In this document: positions 40,032-48,379 of the stretch, piece by piece | Layout of the letters: each line of letters opens with the position of its first letter | Position numbering within the stretch: position 1 is the first letter of the stretch | Notes under the pieces: model-generated | The model's database searches: none | The model's input: only the letters and a program-made list of their open reading frames with translations | Told to the model about the DNA's origin: nothing | NCBI GenBank assembly: GCA_036498265.1 | Contig: DASYFT010000031.1 | Location: 124,001 to 188,000 of the forward strand | Source of the DNA: Palsa-744 sp036498265 | GTDB taxonomy: Bacteria > Actinomycetota > Thermoleophilia > Solirubrobacterales > Solirubrobacteraceae | Direction of reading: 5' to 3' | DNA: 64,000 nt | Translations under genes and position numbers: made by a program

Positions 40032-41342
40032 ATGCGATCCGTTCGCTTCCAGGCAGCGCTCACGGAGTTCGTCGAGGCGGCCGCCCACGTCCTCCAGGCC
40101 GACGTCGCGGGCGGCGCCGAGGTTCCGTTCGAGCTGGAGCCGCGTGCGCGGCGCGGGTCATCCTCCGGGACTGCGCTCTACTGCTACCGGTCGCTCACCG
40201 GTGAGTTCATCCGCGAGCGCCTTGCGGCGATCGAACGGCTGCCGATCCATGCGCTGGCGGCAGACGCCCTGTCGGGCTACGACGGCCTCGACCGCTATCT
40301 GACGAGTGTGGGGGTCGACGTCGGCCGGGTGAGTGGCCGCGCGCGGGTCCGGGCCGCGATGGCCGCCCTGCTGGAGGACGTCTTCCGTGACCAGACCGAC
40401 TTCGAGTTGCGCCCCGACCGGCTACGGACGGCGCTGGAGCGGCTCGAGACCTCGGCGTTCGCCGGCAGCGGCGAGCTCACTCTCGTGGCAACTCTGCACG
40501 GGCTGACGATCGCCTCGGGCGAGCTGCCGCTGACGAAGGGCCTCACGATCGCCCAGCGCGACGCGCTCGACGGCCTTCCCGAAGGCGCCACCCGAGCGGA
40601 GCCGACCGACTCGCCTGGGCACCTGCTGGTCGTGCTCGCGGTCGAGGAGGACGACGTGCGCGAGGCGACCGGGCGTGGGCGCGAGGTGCTCACGGACCTT
40701 CTGCGCTCGCTGCGCCTGTTCGGCGACGGACGCGTGACGCTTGGCCCCCTCGCATGGGCGCGGATGGGAGAGGGCTCCTGGACCACGCTGGCGCTGGGCG
40801 CAGGTGGCCGCCCGCACGGGATGCTCGTCGTGAGCGCCGACCAGGAGGACGAGCTGCGCGCCTTCTGCAACCTCGTCTCCCGGCGCGCACCGCACGGCGA
40901 CGAGGTGGCGTGGGCGCTACGTCGCTTCGAGCTCGGGTGCGAGCGCGAGAGCTGGCAGGAGGCACTCAGCGACCATCTGTTGGCGCTGCGCGCGCTGCTC
41001 GAGCCGGAGGGGCCCGCCAGCGGCCTCCTGCCCGGCAGGCTCGCGGCCCTCTGTGCCACCCCGCGCCGCCAGCGGCAGCTCACGGAGCACATGGTCGAGG
41101 CGCTCCAGCTCGAGCGCGACATCATTGCCGGCAGCGCCAAGCAGGGCGCCCACGGACAGGCAATCGCGGGGGAGATCGCCGACCACCTCCGGGCGCTGCT
41201 GCGCGACGTCATCTGCGGCCATCTCTCGCCGGACCTCGCGACGGTGGCCGACGAGATCCTGCTGGCTCCGCAGGAGCTCTCAGGCGAACAGGTGCTCGGC
41301 GATGTGCGAGAGCCCGAGGAGATCCTGGACCTCCTCGTCTAG
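40032..41342 (+). CDS. Conserved-looking protein of unknown function, 436 aa
   Basis: 436 residues from ATG 40032, soluble, rich in Leu, Arg and Glu. The N-terminal part is helical with RFQAALTEFVEAAAHVLQAD. The central part has strands such as GHLLVVLAVEEDD and a Gly-rich turn. The C-terminal half (EALSDHLLALRALLEPEG ... QRQLTEHMVEALQLERDII) resembles an all-helical domain with possible HxxxxH elements, but no catalytic motif stands out. I recognise no family. The last 63 bp overlap the convergent ArsA-like gene. Confidence 0.6.
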   Translation: MRSVRFQAALTEFVEAAAHVLQADVAGGAEVPFELEPRARRGSSSGTALYCYRSLTGEFIRERLAAIERLPIHALAADALSGYDGLDRYLTSVGVDVGRVSGRARVRAAMAALLEDVFRDQTDFELRPDRLRTALERLETSAFAGSGELTLVATLHGLTIASGELPLTKGLTIAQRDALDGLPEGATRAEPTDSPGHLLVVLAVEEDDVREATGRGREVLTDLLRSLRLFGDGRVTLGPLAWARMGEGSWTTLALGAGGRPHGMLVVSADQEDELRAFCNLVSRRAPHGDEVAWALRRFELGCERESWQEALSDHLLALRALLEPEGPASGLLPGRLAALCATPRRQRQLTEHMVEALQLERDIIAGSAKQGAHGQAIAGEIADHLRALLRDVICGHLSPDLATVADEILLAPQELSGEQVLGDVREPEEILDLLV

Positions 41343-42401
41343 GTGCGGCACGAGCAGCGGCCTGCGCTCCTCGATCGCGCTGGAGAGCCGGGTGATGGTC
41401 TCGCGATCGCGCTGCACGAGCACGTCGAAGTCGGCCAGATTGCCCGCCACCCGTGCGGCCAGCGCGTCGCCGAGGTCCGGTGCGAGGAGCGCCCGCACCT
41501 CCGGCTCCGAGCGTCCCTCCAGACCGCCGCTGTGAACCCGGTTGACGATCAGCCGCCCTCGGTGCATGCGCGACTCGGCGAGCCGATCGGCGAGGAACAC
41601 GGCCTCGCGGGCGGGCTCCGGCTCTGGCGAGGTCACCAGCAGGAAGGTCGTCTCCGGAGCGCGCAGCAGCGCCGCCACGCCGCGCGTGCGCTCGCCGAAC
41701 CCCTCGATCACGCCCGAGAGGGAGCGGAAGAAGCGTGAGAGCTCACCGAACATGTCGATGCCGGTCACGCGGGCGAAGATCGAGAACACGATCCCGGTTC
41801 CGCGGCCGAACAGGCGGGCAGTCAGTCCACCCGGGGCGAGGAACACCTGAAGCGCGCGACCTTCGAGGAACCCCAGCAGCCGCGTGGGGGCGTTGAGGAA
41901 GTCCAGCGCGTTGCGCGAGGGCGGCGTGTCCAGCACGATCACGTCGAAGTCGTGCTCCTCGTAGAGCTCGTACAGCTTCGCTATGGCGCTCAGCTCGTGT
42001 GAGCCGGCAACAGCCGTCGAGAGCTCCCGGTAGACCGGGTTGGCCAGGATCTCCGCGCGTGCCTGCTCGTCAGGCGCCAGGCTGGCGACGATCTCGTCGA
42101 ATGTGCGCTTGACGTCGAGCATCATCGCCCACAGCTCGCCGGACACCTCCACGCCCTGCGCCGCGAGGCGGGCGGGGTCGATCCGCCGGGGCTCCCCCGA
42201 GAGCTCCTCGAGGCCGAGCGCCGATGCCAGCCGCCGGGCCGGATCGATCGTCACCACCGCCACCTTCCTGCCCTCAGCGGCGAGCCCGAGTGCGAGCGCC
42301 GCCGAGGTGGTGGTCTTGCCGACTCCGCCCGCGCCGACGCAGATCACGACGCGCTTGCCCTGGAGGCTCGCCCGCAGCCTGCGCCTGCCGATCGCCGTCA
42401 T
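41280..42401 (-). CDS. ArsA/GET3-family ATPase, Rv3680-like
   Basis: 373 residues from ATG 42401. ICVGAGGVGKTTTSAALALG is a P-loop in which the signature Lys of deviant Walker A (GKGGVGKT) is Ala, as in the mycobacterial Rv3680-type protein. VVTIDPARRLASALG and IVLDTPPSRNALDFL are the A' and switch regions. The mycobacterial gene is paired with Rv3679; here there is only one gene. The family binds ATP as a dimer; a client-protein or stress function rather than arsenite export is likely, as no arsB is near. Confidence 0.82.
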   Translation of the reverse strand: MTAIGRRRLRASLQGKRVVICVGAGGVGKTTTSAALALGLAAEGRKVAVVTIDPARRLASALGLEELSGEPRRIDPARLAAQGVEVSGELWAMMLDVKRTFDEIVASLAPDEQARAEILANPVYRELSTAVAGSHELSAIAKLYELYEEHDFDVIVLDTPPSRNALDFLNAPTRLLGFLEGRALQVFLAPGGLTARLFGRGTGIVFSIFARVTGIDMFGELSRFFRSLSGVIEGFGERTRGVAALLRAPETTFLLVTSPEPEPAREAVFLADRLAESRMHRGRLIVNRVHSGGLEGRSEPEVRALLAPDLGDALAARVAGNLADFDVLVQRDRETITRLSSAIEERRPLLVPHLDEEVQDLLGLSHIAEHLFA

Positions 42402-42407
42402 CACGGG

Positions 42408-42413
42408 ATCGTA
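42408..42413 (-). promoter_or_regulatory. Start-proximal -10 (TACGAT) of the ArsA-like gene
   Basis: TACGAT lies 6 nt before ATG 42401 on the minus strand, the same hexamer and spacing as before pgi. Confidence 0.4.
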
Positions 42414-42493
42414 GTTCCCGTGCAGGAATCGCAGGTCACCATGCGAATACCGACCGGGACGGCATTCTGGGCAATCGAGCATCGGAGCCACCC

Positions 42494-43261
42494 GTGGAAG
42501 GAAAGGCCAAGGTCATCGCGTTCGCCAACCAGAAGGGCGGCGTGGCCAAGACGACGACGACACTCAACCTGGCCGCCGCCTTCGCGGAGGAGGGCCATCG
42601 GGTGCTCTGCGTCGACATGGACCCCCAGGGCAACCTCACGATGTCGCAGGGGATCGACCCCGACACCCTCGAGAAATCGATGTACGACGTCCTCGTCCAC
42701 AAGGTGTCGATCCGCGAGGTCATCCGCAAGCGGGAGATAGACGTCGCCTGCGCCTCCATAGACCTCGCCGGGGCGGAGATCGCGATGTCGACCATGATCG
42801 GCCGCGAGCGCTCGCTCCAGAAGGCCTTCGAGCCGATCCGCGAGGACTACGACTTCATCTGCATCGACACGCCGCCCAGCCTCGGGCTGCTGACGATCAA
42901 CGCGCTGACGGCCGCCGACAAGGTGATCGTCCCCGTGCAGTGCGAGTATCTGTCGATGCGTGGGCTCATCCAGCTCCAGAACACCCTCGCGATGATCCGC
43001 GAGAACCTCAATCCCGGCGTTGACATCGAGGGTATCCTGCCGACGTTGGTGGATTCGCGGACGATCCACGCTAAGGAGGCGATCGAGATCCTCGAGGAAA
43101 ACTTCGGGGACCGTGTGTTCGCATCGCGTATCCGCAAGACCGTGCGCTTTGCCGAGGCACCGGTGAAGGGCATGTCCGTGCTCAAGTACGAGCCGGACGG
43201 GGTGGCGGCCCAGTCCTACCGGCAACTCGCGCAGGAGGTTCTCACCAATGGCCAACGCTAA
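42494..43261 (+). CDS. ParA/Soj-family ATPase
   Basis: 255 residues from GTG 42494. IAFANQKGGVAKTTTTLNLA is the deviant Walker A (KGGxxKT), VLCVDMDPQGNLT the A' box and DFICIDTPPSLGLLT Walker B. This is the chromosome/plasmid partition ATPase type that binds DNA non-specifically as an ATP dimer. No parB follows; instead the gene overlaps ftsZ by 14 bp. A role in placing the division ring or linking it to the nucleoid is therefore plausible (inference). Confidence 0.9.
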   Translation: MEGKAKVIAFANQKGGVAKTTTTLNLAAAFAEEGHRVLCVDMDPQGNLTMSQGIDPDTLEKSMYDVLVHKVSIREVIRKREIDVACASIDLAGAEIAMSTMIGRERSLQKAFEPIREDYDFICIDTPPSLGLLTINALTAADKVIVPVQCEYLSMRGLIQLQNTLAMIRENLNPGVDIEGILPTLVDSRTIHAKEAIEILEENFGDRVFASRIRKTVRFAEAPVKGMSVLKYEPDGVAAQSYRQLAQEVLTNGQR

Positions 43262-44690
43262 ACGCGCGAGCATGCGCGAAGGGCCGCTCGCGGCCCTGTT
43301 CCGCAAGACCGAGGAGTCGGAGGAGCAGCCGCCCGGTACCGCGCCCGCCGGCGAGCAGCCTCGCTCGCGTCCGGCGACCGAGGCCGCCGCAGCTCCGCCG
43401 CCGACCCACCCCCGCGAGAGCGGCCTGCCTCATCCCGGCCTCGGCGCATCACCCTCCGAGATCGAGGAGGAGGTGCACGTCCCCACGCCGCGAGAGCGCC
43501 TGCGCCACGCGTTCTCCTCGGAGATACCCGAGAACATGATGGAGCGTCCGGCCGCTCCGGTGATGGACGACTATCCGCGTGAGCACCACACCGCCGGGCC
43601 GGTCGGCCAGCCGATCATCCGCGTCGTGGGCATCGGCGGCGCCGGCGTGAACGCCGTCAACCGCATGGTCGAGGCCGAGGTCGAGGGCATCGAGTTCCTG
43701 GCCGTCAACACCGACGTGCAGTCGCTGCAGCAGTCGACCGCCGACATCACCCTGCACATCGGCGCCGAGCTCACGAAGGGCCTCGGGTCGGGGTCGGACG
43801 CGAACGTCGGCCGTCAGGCCGCGATGGAGGACTACGACCGCATCAAGGCGTTGCTGAAGGGCTCCGACATGATCTTCATCACGGCCGGCGCCGGTGGCGG
43901 CACCGGCACGGGCGCAGCCCCGGTGATCGCGCGGATCTCGCGGGAAGTCGGCGCGCTCACCGTCGCGATCGTGACCAAGCCGTTCGGGTTCGAGGGGTCC
44001 CGCCGCGGCGAGCAGGCCGAGCACGGCGTCAGCGCCCTCGCCGACGAGGTCGACACGTTGATCGTCGTGCCCAACAACCGGCTGCTCTCGGTGCTCGACA
44101 AGCAGACCGCGATGGTCGAGGCGTTCCGCGTGGCGGACGACGTGCTGCGCCAGGGCGTCCAGGGCATCTCCGACCTGGTCACGCTTCCGGGCCTCATCAA
44201 CCTCGACTTCGCCGACGTGCGCACGATCATGCGCGAGGCCGGCAGCGCGCTGCTCGGCATCGGAATGGGGGTCGGCGAGAACCGCGCCACCGAGGCCGCG
44301 ATGCAGGCCGCGTCCTCACCGCTGCTCGAAACCTCGATGGAGGGCGCACGCTCGATCCTGCTGTCGATCACCGGCGGGGTCAACCTGTCGCTGTGGGAGG
44401 TCAACGAGGCTGCCAAGTCGGTCTCCGAGGCGGCGCATCCGGACGCGAACATCATCTTCGGCGCCATGGTCGACGAGAAGCTCGACGACCAGGTGTGGGT
44501 CACCGTCGTGGCAACCGGCTACGGCGAGGACGGCAGGCGCAAGAGCGCCGCCCGCTTCCGGGAGCCGGCAGCGGGCGAGCTGCGCGTCCAGCGCTCCGGC
44601 GAGTCCGGCCGGCGTGAGCGACCTGACGGCGGGGCGCGGCGCTCGCGGGGTGATGAGCTGGACATACCAGAGTTCATCCTCCCCACTTAG
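43248..44690 (+). CDS. ftsZ: Cell-division GTPase FtsZ with long N-terminal extension
   Basis: 480 residues from ATG 43248. The GTPase domain begins only at ~122 (IIRVVGIGGAGVNAVNRM); AGAGGGTGTGAAP at 213-225 is the tubulin signature and DLVTLPGLINLDFADV the T7 region with the catalytic Asp. The C-terminus ends DELDIPEFILPT, the peptide that binds FtsA/SepF. Before the GTPase lie ~120 extra residues: a basic start (MANAKRASMREGPLAALFRK), a Pro/Glu linker and a conserved-looking PRERLRHAFSSEIPENMM helix. Translated in overlap with parA. It forms the Z ring at the division site. Confidence 0.95.
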   Translation: MANAKRASMREGPLAALFRKTEESEEQPPGTAPAGEQPRSRPATEAAAAPPPTHPRESGLPHPGLGASPSEIEEEVHVPTPRERLRHAFSSEIPENMMERPAAPVMDDYPREHHTAGPVGQPIIRVVGIGGAGVNAVNRMVEAEVEGIEFLAVNTDVQSLQQSTADITLHIGAELTKGLGSGSDANVGRQAAMEDYDRIKALLKGSDMIFITAGAGGGTGTGAAPVIARISREVGALTVAIVTKPFGFEGSRRGEQAEHGVSALADEVDTLIVVPNNRLLSVLDKQTAMVEAFRVADDVLRQGVQGISDLVTLPGLINLDFADVRTIMREAGSALLGIGMGVGENRATEAAMQAASSPLLETSMEGARSILLSITGGVNLSLWEVNEAAKSVSEAAHPDANIIFGAMVDEKLDDQVWVTVVATGYGEDGRRKSAARFREPAAGELRVQRSGESGRRERPDGGARRSRGDELDIPEFILPT

Positions 44691-44738
44691 AGGCCCCCTG
44701 GTTCGTCGTCGGGCGCTTCGCATCCGTAGGGGCGGCTG

Positions 44739-44747
44739 TGGTATCGC
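44739..44747 (+). promoter_or_regulatory. Extended -10 (TGGTATCGC) next to the ggt start
   Basis: TG-G-TATCGC ends 6 nt before ATG 44754, the same geometry as at 34212-34220. Confidence 0.3.
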
Positions 44748-44753
44748 TCTCCC

Positions 44754-46226
44754 ATGGGCATGGCTGAGAAGGGCGTGGTCGCAGCCGGGCATCCCCTGAC
44801 GGCGGAGGCCGGCGCGCGGGTGCTGCGCGAGGGCGGGAACGCGGTCGACGCGACCGTGGCCGCGATGCTGGTGTCGTTCACGACGGAGCCGCTGCTGACC
44901 GGACTGGGGGCCGGCGGCTACATGCTCGTGGCGGGCGCGGGAGAGGAGCCGGCGCTGCTGGACTTCTTCGTGGAGGCCCCCACGCGCGCCGGTGACGGCA
45001 GCGAGGCGGAGCTGCACGGCATCGACGTGTCCTTCGGCGATGCCGCCCAGGTCTTCCACATCGGACCGGCCTCCTGCGGCGTCTACGGCACGCCCGCGGG
45101 AGTCTGCGAGGCGGTGCGCCGCTGGGGCACCGCCTCGCTCGAGGACCTGGCGGGGCCCGCGGTTCGGCTCGCCGAGGACGGCGTGGTGCTCAACGCCGGC
45201 CAGGCATACGTCGCGAAGATCCTGGCCGACCTGCTGACCTCGACGCCCGAGTGCGCAGCGCTGTGGGCGCCGGCGGGCCACATCCTGCGCGAGGGCGAGA
45301 CGCTCCGGAACCCGGAGCTCTCGGACGCGCTGCAGCTTCTGGCCAGCGATGGAGCCGAGCCGTTCTATCGCGGAACCGTGGCGGCGGCCGTGTGCGACTG
45401 GCTGAGGGTCCGCGGCGGCTCGCTGACCGGCGAGGACCTGGCCGGCTATCACGCAATCGAGCGGGAGCCGGTCAAGGTGCGCTACCGCGACCGGCAGATC
45501 CTCACCAACCCGCCGCCTTCTGCGGGCGGCACGCTGCTCGCCTACTCGCTGGCGCTGCTCGACCGGCAGCCGTCGCCACCGACGCTCGCCGGAGTCGTCG
45601 CGGCCATGGCGGCGGCCCAGTCCGAGCGGACGCCGGAGTTCGTCGAAGGCCTCGAACGAGAGGGCTTCCTGGAGCGGTTCCTCGCGACCCGGCTGGGCTC
45701 CACGACACACATATCGGTGATCGACGCCGACGGCCGCGCGTGCAGCGCGACCTGCACAAACGGCGAGGGATCGGGCGTCGTGGTCCCCGGCACGGGCATC
45801 CACCTGAACAACGTGATGGGGGAGGAGGACCTCAACCCGCTCGGCTTCCACCGCCATCCCGCCGGGCGCAGGATGCCGAGCATGATGGCCCCGTCGGTCG
45901 TGATGCGCGACGGCGAGGTGGAGCTCGTCCTCGGCAGCGCCGGGTCCAACCGCATCCGCTCGGCCCTGCTGCAGACGATCGTCGCCGTTGTCGACGATCG
46001 CATGGCGGTGCGCGACGCCGTGGACGCGCCGCGAGTTCACTTCGAGGACGGACTCCTGTTCGCGGAGCCGGGGATCGAGTTGGCCGGCCTGGACGGGGAG
46101 ACGCGTGTCGTGCGATTCGGCGAGCGCAACCTCTTCTTCGGCGGCGTCCAGGCGGCGGAGCGGCGCGACGGCGCGCTGACGGGGGCGGGCGATCCGCGCC
46201 GCGGCGGCGTCGCGGTGAGCCTGTGA
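44754..46226 (+). CDS. ggt: Gamma-glutamyltransferase
   Basis: 490 residues from ATG 44754. GHPLTAEAGARVLREGGNAVDATVAA opens the family domain; LGSTTHISVID contains the autoprocessing Thr at 317, where the precursor is cut into two subunits; GRRMPSMMAPSVV and GSAGSNRI form the rest of the active site. No signal peptide is present, unlike many GGTs, so it seems cytoplasmic. It transfers or hydrolyses gamma-glutamyl groups. In an ergothioneine-producing organism it could act on gamma-glutamyl intermediates, but that is speculation. It overlaps the lipoprotein gene by GTGA. Confidence 0.9.
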   Translation: MGMAEKGVVAAGHPLTAEAGARVLREGGNAVDATVAAMLVSFTTEPLLTGLGAGGYMLVAGAGEEPALLDFFVEAPTRAGDGSEAELHGIDVSFGDAAQVFHIGPASCGVYGTPAGVCEAVRRWGTASLEDLAGPAVRLAEDGVVLNAGQAYVAKILADLLTSTPECAALWAPAGHILREGETLRNPELSDALQLLASDGAEPFYRGTVAAAVCDWLRVRGGSLTGEDLAGYHAIEREPVKVRYRDRQILTNPPPSAGGTLLAYSLALLDRQPSPPTLAGVVAAMAAAQSERTPEFVEGLEREGFLERFLATRLGSTTHISVIDADGRACSATCTNGEGSGVVVPGTGIHLNNVMGEEDLNPLGFHRHPAGRRMPSMMAPSVVMRDGEVELVLGSAGSNRIRSALLQTIVAVVDDRMAVRDAVDAPRVHFEDGLLFAEPGIELAGLDGETRVVRFGERNLFFGGVQAAERRDGALTGAGDPRRGGVAVSL

Positions 46227-46636
46227 GGGCCGCGGCGGCACTCCTCGCGCTCGCCATCGGCCTCTCGGCGAGCGGCTGCGGCGGCGTGCAGGCCGCCGAC
46301 CTCTTCCTGGTCCAGCGCAACGGCTCCACTCCGCACGCCACGCTGACGCTGCTGGTGAACGAAGAAGGTGTCGTCCACTGCAACGGTGCCGCCCCGCTGA
46401 GGCTGAGCGACTCGCAGATCGTCAAGGCGCGCGTCATCCAGGAACAACTCCACGGCCCCGCCTCCAGGCACCTGACGCTCCCGCCGCAGCCGGGCTCCGT
46501 GCTGAGCTACCACGTCCGTGACGTCGACGGCAACGTCAGCTTCAGCGACAACTCGGCCGGGCAGCCCGCGGTCCTGCGCCAGCTCGCCCTGTTCGTGCTC
46601 CAGACCTCTCAGCAGCTCTGCCACCTGCCGCAGTGA
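46223..46636 (+). CDS. Lipoprotein of unknown function
   Basis: 137 residues from GTG 46223 (GTGA overlap with ggt). The signal peptide MRAAAALLALAIGLSASGCG has a lipobox-type end with Cys 19. The mature part (DLFLVQRNGSTPHATLTLLV, VVHCNGAAPLRLSD) is a compact beta-rich domain with two further Cys. The pattern recurs in actinobacterial lipoproteins of no known function. It would sit on the outer face of the membrane. Confidence 0.72.
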   Translation: MRAAAALLALAIGLSASGCGGVQAADLFLVQRNGSTPHATLTLLVNEEGVVHCNGAAPLRLSDSQIVKARVIQEQLHGPASRHLTLPPQPGSVLSYHVRDVDGNVSFSDNSAGQPAVLRQLALFVLQTSQQLCHLPQ

Positions 46637-46657
46637 CGGCTTACCCCGCCCGCTGCG

Positions 46658-47299
46658 CTATCCGAACCGGACCTTGCCGTTGGAGCGCGCTCGGGCCTGC
46701 GCGCGCTCGACCAGCTCCAGCCGCTCCAGCGCCTCGCGCAGGAGCGTGGCGAGCAGGCGCAGGCGGGCGCTCTCCGAGCGCAGCTCGAGCAGCTGCTGCT
46801 TGGCGTCGGCGGGGAACTCCACGGTTGCAGCCATGCGGTATGCATCCATCTCCTCGAGCTCGCCGGGCTCGAGCGTTCTGTCGGTCGCCTGCCTGACCAG
46901 CTCCTGGTAGAGGCCGCGCGCCGCCGTCGCAGCCTCCTCGTCGGCGTCCTCCTCGTCGTCCGCCAGGAACTCGACGACCCCGGCCGGGTAGGGAAGGTCG
47001 TCCTGGCGCTCGAGGAGGCGGAAGGGACGCGTGCCGCGGGTCAGGATGTTCATGCGACCGTCGTCCATCCGCTCGAGCACCGTGTCGATCTCGCAGGCGC
47101 AACCCACCTGCTTGAGCTCCTCCTCCGAGAGCCACACGATGCCGAACTGCCTGCCGAGCGTGCCCGGGTCCGAGAGCAGGCAGTGATCGATCATCCGCCG
47201 GTAGCGGTCCTCGAAGATGTGGAGCGGCACGCTCTCGCTCGGCAATGCCACGATCCCCAGTGGGAAGAGCGGAAAGCCACTGGCGGCTTGCTCGGGCAT
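46658..47299 (-). CDS. Lon N-terminal substrate-binding-domain protein
   Basis: 213 residues from ATG 47299. FPLFPLGIVALPSESVPLHIFEDRYRRMI is the start of the Lon-substrate binding domain (PF02190); no AAA or protease domain follows. The C-terminal helix is rich in Arg and Leu. Stand-alone Lon-N proteins occur in many Actinobacteria, with unknown role, perhaps in handling unfolded peptides. Single gene with a start-proximal TAAACT. Confidence 0.85.
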   Translation of the reverse strand: MPEQAASGFPLFPLGIVALPSESVPLHIFEDRYRRMIDHCLLSDPGTLGRQFGIVWLSEEELKQVGCACEIDTVLERMDDGRMNILTRGTRPFRLLERQDDLPYPAGVVEFLADDEEDADEEAATAARGLYQELVRQATDRTLEPGELEEMDAYRMAATVEFPADAKQQLLELRSESARLRLLATLLREALERLELVERAQARARSNGKVRFG

Positions 47300-47306
47300 C
47301 CTCGTG

Positions 47307-47312
47307 AGTTTA
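47307..47312 (-). promoter_or_regulatory. Start-proximal -10 (TAAACT) of the Lon-N gene
   Basis: TAAACT lies 7 nt before ATG 47299 on the minus strand. Confidence 0.3.
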
Positions 47313-47384
47313 GGTGCACGCGCCGCGCGCAACCCGTGGGCGAGCCGCGGAAGGGTCAGCGCGCCAGGCGCCGGCCGGGGCTCC

Positions 47385-48305
47385 TCACCGGCTCCCGTCC
47401 GCCGGGCGCTTGCGGGCGCTCAGCATGAGGTTGTAGAAGACCGCCGCCGGGAGCCGGGGCTCAAGCAGACGCCGGTCGAGCCCCTGCAGGAACAGGTAGC
47501 CGCGGTAGGCATACAGGCGCCATCCCCACGGCACGTCGTCGGGATGGGCGCTCGCCTCGAGCGTCCGGTTGGTCCACCCGAACCAGTTGGCCAGGAGCTC
47601 CTCGCCGCTGACCCGCACGTCGCCGAAGCCGGCCGCGCTCGCCACGCGTTGCAGCTCGACCGGAGCGAAGGCGTGCACGTCCACGACTCCCTCGAGCGCC
47701 GCCTGCCGCCGGCCGCCCCCGGCGATCGGCGCAGGCCCGGCGCCGATCGCGCGCCGCCACAGCGGCGCCGCGGCGGACGCCAGGCGCTTGGGCACGTGCG
47801 CGAGCCGGTCGCCGTAGCGAGAGGGCTCGCCGGCGAAGACGATCGTCCCACCGGGTGCGAGCACGCGCTCGAACTCGGCGAAGGCGCGAGCCAGGTCGGG
47901 GATGTGATGGAGCACCGCGTGGCCGAGGACGAGGTCGAAGCTCTCGTCGGCGAACGGGAGCCGCTCCGCGTCGGCGCGCTCGGTCCCGACGCTCAACCCC
48001 AGCCGGCGCGAGTTCGCCTGCAGCGTCTCCAGCATGCCGGGAGAGATGTCGCTGCAGGTCGCCTCGCCGATCAGGCCCGCCCGCAGCAGGTTCAGCGTGA
48101 AGTACCCGGTGCCGGCGCCGATCTCCAGAGCGCGCGCGTAGTGGCCGGGCTCACGGCCGAGCGCCTTGCGCATCTTGGTCCGCACCTGTTCGGAGCCCAC
48201 CTCACCGAAGTCGATGCCCCACTTCGAGTCGTAGTGGTCCGCGGCCACGTCGTGGTAGCGCGTGTTCGCGTCGCGGATGTCCTCGGCGCTGAGCGTCGGC
48301 TGCAC
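47385..48305 (-). CDS. SAM-dependent methyltransferase (class I)
   Basis: 306 residues from GTG 48305; ATG 48386 would add 27 residues but run through the promoter region and start of the divergent gene. ALEIGAGTGYFTLNLLRAG is motif I, CSDISPGMLETLQ the acidic loop, and FDLVLGHAVLHHIPDL motif post-II of UbiE-like enzymes. The long C-terminal part (WFGWTNRTLEA, WGWRLYAYRGYLFLQ) is unusual and aromatic. The substrate is unknown; the neighbouring genes suggest a glycan or lipid. Confidence 0.82.
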   Translation of the reverse strand: MQPTLSAEDIRDANTRYHDVAADHYDSKWGIDFGEVGSEQVRTKMRKALGREPGHYARALEIGAGTGYFTLNLLRAGLIGEATCSDISPGMLETLQANSRRLGLSVGTERADAERLPFADESFDLVLGHAVLHHIPDLARAFAEFERVLAPGGTIVFAGEPSRYGDRLAHVPKRLASAAAPLWRRAIGAGPAPIAGGGRRQAALEGVVDVHAFAPVELQRVASAAGFGDVRVSGEELLANWFGWTNRTLEASAHPDDVPWGWRLYAYRGYLFLQGLDRRLLEPRLPAAVFYNLMLSARKRPADGSR

Positions 48306-48315
48306 GGGGCGGGAC

Positions 48316-48321
48316 CATATA
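48316..48321 (-). promoter_or_regulatory. Start-proximal -10 (TATATG) of the minus-strand methyltransferase
   Basis: TATATG lies 10 nt before GTG 48305 on the minus strand. On the other strand the overlapping TATACT (48318-48323) may serve the divergent gene at 48380, with a leader of ~50 nt. Confidence 0.3.
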
Positions 48322-48379
48322 CTCGCGCGCCGTGCGGGCGCCGAGCCCCCCGTTTGAACAGCTGGCAGGAGACTGTTTG

